Shown: positions 62,676-64,000 of the stretch, one piece after another
Position numbering within the stretch: position 1 is the stretch's first letter
Layout: each line of letters begins with the position of its first letter
Source of the DNA: Bradyrhizobium sp. AZCC 2176
GTDB taxonomy: Bacteria; Pseudomonadota; Alphaproteobacteria; Rhizobiales; Xanthobacteraceae
Assembly (NCBI RefSeq): GCF_036924645.1
Contig: NZ_JAZHRX010000001.1
Coordinates: 4,491,501-4,555,500, forward strand
Length of the DNA: 64,000 bases
Reading direction: 5' to 3'
Position numbers and translations under genes: made by a program
Notes under the pieces: model-generated
The model's input: only the letters and a program-made list of their open reading frames with translations
Databases searched by the model: none
What the model was told of the DNA's origin: nothing

Positions 62676-64000
62676 ATGAACCGACGAATTATCCCCCTGA
62701 TCATGTGCGGCGGCGCGGGAACGCGGCTGTGGCCGGCCTCGCGCGAGGTTCACCCCAAGCAGTTCCTGTCCCTGTTCGGGGCGCGTTCGACGTTCCAGGA
62801 CACGCTGTTGCGGGTTTCCGATGCTGGTCTGTTCGAACGGCCCGTCATCATCACCAACAACGCCTATCGCTTCATGGTGCTCGAGCAACTGGCGGAGATC
62901 GGGCTCGAGGCCGACGTGCTGCTCGAGCCGATGCGGCGCGATTCCGGTCCCGCGATCGCGGCCGGCGCCGCGTTTGCCGAAACGCGCGACAAGGATGCGA
63001 TCGTGCTGGCGCTCGCCGCCGATCACGTGGTTTCCGACACGCCTGCGTTCCTCGCCGCCTGCCGCGAGGGGCTGGCTGCGGCGGAAGCCGGGCACATCGT
63101 GACGTTTGGCGTGCAGCCCGAACGCGCCGCCACCGAATATGGCTACATCAATCCCGGCGAGGTTATTTCGGGCAAGGTCCGCGCGGTCGCGAAGTTTGTC
63201 GAGAAGCCGGATCCGGCAACGGCTGCGGGTTATGTCGAGGCCGGCTATCTCTGGAACAGCGGCAACTTCATGTTCCGCGCCGCCGTGTTGTCGGATGAAT
63301 ATCGCAAGGTCGATGCGGATAGCGTCCAGGCCGTGACCGATGCGGTGGCCAAGGCGGGCGCCGACCTCGGTTTCGTCAAGCTCGACGAGGCGGCGTTCGG
63401 ATCGGCGAAGTCGATCTCGATCGATTATGCTGTGATGGAAAAGACCGCGCGCGCCGCCGTCGTGCCGGTCGCGTGCGGCTGGTCCGATGTCGGCTCCTGG
63501 CATGCGGTGTGGGAATTGTCCGGCAAGGATGGCGAGGGCAACGCGGCGCGCGGAACCGCGGTGTTCGAGAATTCCCGCAATTGCAACGTATCGACCGACC
63601 GCGCGCTGGTCGCGCTCGAAGGCGTCGACGACCTCGTGGTGGTCGCCACCCAGGACGCCGTGCTGGTCTCCAGGCAGGAGGACGCCAACGGGCTGAAGCG
63701 GCTGGTCGCGAAGCTGAAGACGGTCGCCCCGCAGGTGACGGAAGATCACATCAGGGTGCACCGGCCCTGGGGGTCCTATCAGTCGGTCGACAATGGCGAC
63801 CGTCATCAGGTCAAGCGCATCATCGTCAAGCCGGGCGGGCGGCTGTCGCTGCAGAAGCACCATCACCGCGCCGAGCACTGGATCGTGGTGCGGGGAACGG
63901 CGCAGGTCACCGTCAACGAGCTGGTCAAGACCGTGCACGAGAACGAATCGATCTATATCCCGATCGGCGCGGTGCACCGGCTGGAGAATCCCGGCAAGAT
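62676..64000 (+). CDS. manC: Mannose-1-phosphate guanylyltransferase/mannose-6-phosphate isomerase, cut by window end
   Basis: Makes GDP-mannose for LPS and for gmd. The first 441 codons are in the window; the family is about 470-480 residues, so only the last few dozen residues are missing. N-terminal nucleotidyltransferase domain: LIMCGGAGTRLWPASREVHP then KQFLSLFG, and FVEKPDPATAAGYVEAG. C-terminal cupin isomerase domain: VHRPWGSYQSVDNGDRHQVK, GGRLSLQKHHHRAEHWIVV. Start ATG at 62676 is preceded by GAGAGG. The 227-bp divergent gap with the flippase-like gene has no other ORF of note. Confidence 0.93.
   Translation, partial: MNRRIIPLIMCGGAGTRLWPASREVHPKQFLSLFGARSTFQDTLLRVSDAGLFERPVIITNNAYRFMVLEQLAEIGLEADVLLEPMRRDSGPAIAAGAAFAETRDKDAIVLALAADHVVSDTPAFLAACREGLAAAEAGHIVTFGVQPERAATEYGYINPGEVISGKVRAVAKFVEKPDPATAAGYVEAGYLWNSGNFMFRAAVLSDEYRKVDADSVQAVTDAVAKAGADLGFVKLDEAAFGSAKSISIDYAVMEKTARAAVVPVACGWSDVGSWHAVWELSGKDGEGNAARGTAVFENSRNCNVSTDRALVALEGVDDLVVVATQDAVLVSRQEDANGLKRLVAKLKTVAPQVTEDHIRVHRPWGSYQSVDNGDRHQVKRIIVKPGGRLSLQKHHHRAEHWIVVRGTAQVTVNELVKTVHENESIYIPIGAVHRLENPGK

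Noticed and set aside
1..64000. tRNA genes, CRISPR arrays, insertion sequences, nod boxes
   Set aside because: Scanned for T-loop GTTCGA contexts, regularly spaced repeats, transposase motifs and nod-box patterns by eye; none was convincing.

Overview
The window looks like the chromosome of a high-GC alphaproteobacterium, most likely Bradyrhizobium or a close relative (Bradyrhizobiaceae/Nitrobacteraceae). The inference rests on GC-rich coding, several branched-chain-type (Liv) ABC transporters paired with acyl-CoA ligases, metK/ahcY with typical alphaproteobacterial sequences, and several families of short dispersed palindromic repeats that I associate with that family. No search was run, so the genus is an inference. 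There is no rRNA, tRNA, CRISPR array, intact insertion sequence or phage gene that I can recognise.

Layout. 1-6.9 kb: AT-richer surface-polysaccharide genes (glycosyltransferase, methyltransferase, sugar aminotransferase, nucleotide-sugar dehydrogenase, UDP-glucuronate 4-epimerase, GmhB-like phosphatase). 7-17.7 kb: a PaaK-like CoA ligase, an AGE-family epimerase on the opposite strand, then a six-gene operon running leftward that embeds an acyl-CoA ligase in a Liv-type transporter (livG, ligase, livH, livM, binding protein, livF), headed by a divergent Crp/Fnr regulator. 17.8-24.5 kb: a Rieske oxygenase behind two copies of a perfect palindrome, GDP-fucose genes gmd/fcl, a Bug-family binding protein, a HemD-like protein, purU and a small lipoprotein. 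24.5-30.6 kb: a complete second Liv transporter behind a promoter overlapped by a 24-bp inverted repeat, ending with a MetE-like methyltransferase. 30.7-39.4 kb: a secreted TPR/caspase-like protein and its decayed duplicate, bracketing four glycan-type genes (large membrane protein, methyltransferase, methyltransferase-glycosyltransferase fusion, FkbM methyltransferase). 39.6-43.9 kb: a methyltransferase, metK and ahcY in one direction (the SAM cycle). 44-49 kb: a flavin monooxygenase, a 50-residue small ORF, a repeat-rich noncoding stretch, an LpxO-like hydroxylase, an EthD protein and a FAH-family hydrolase. 49.1-64 kb: lipopolysaccharide genes (ABC exporter, galE, glycosyltransferase, heptosyltransferase, hldD, hldE, O-antigen ligase, CapD-like, WecA-like, flippase-like, and manC cut by the window end).

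Together the genes serve two themes. One is building the cell envelope: precursors GDP-mannose, GDP-fucose, UDP-galactose, UDP-galacturonate and ADP-heptose, then core assembly, O-chain priming and ligation, and lipid A hydroxylation. The other is scavenging organic acids through Liv-type transporters coupled to CoA activation. Many genes on opposite strands share divergent promoters, and several of these carry clear palindromic operators. The points most worth a second look are the caspase duplication around the glycan genes, the twin palindromes before the Rieske oxygenase, the operator on the second Liv operon and the 27-bp perfect inverted repeat at 49.0 kb.
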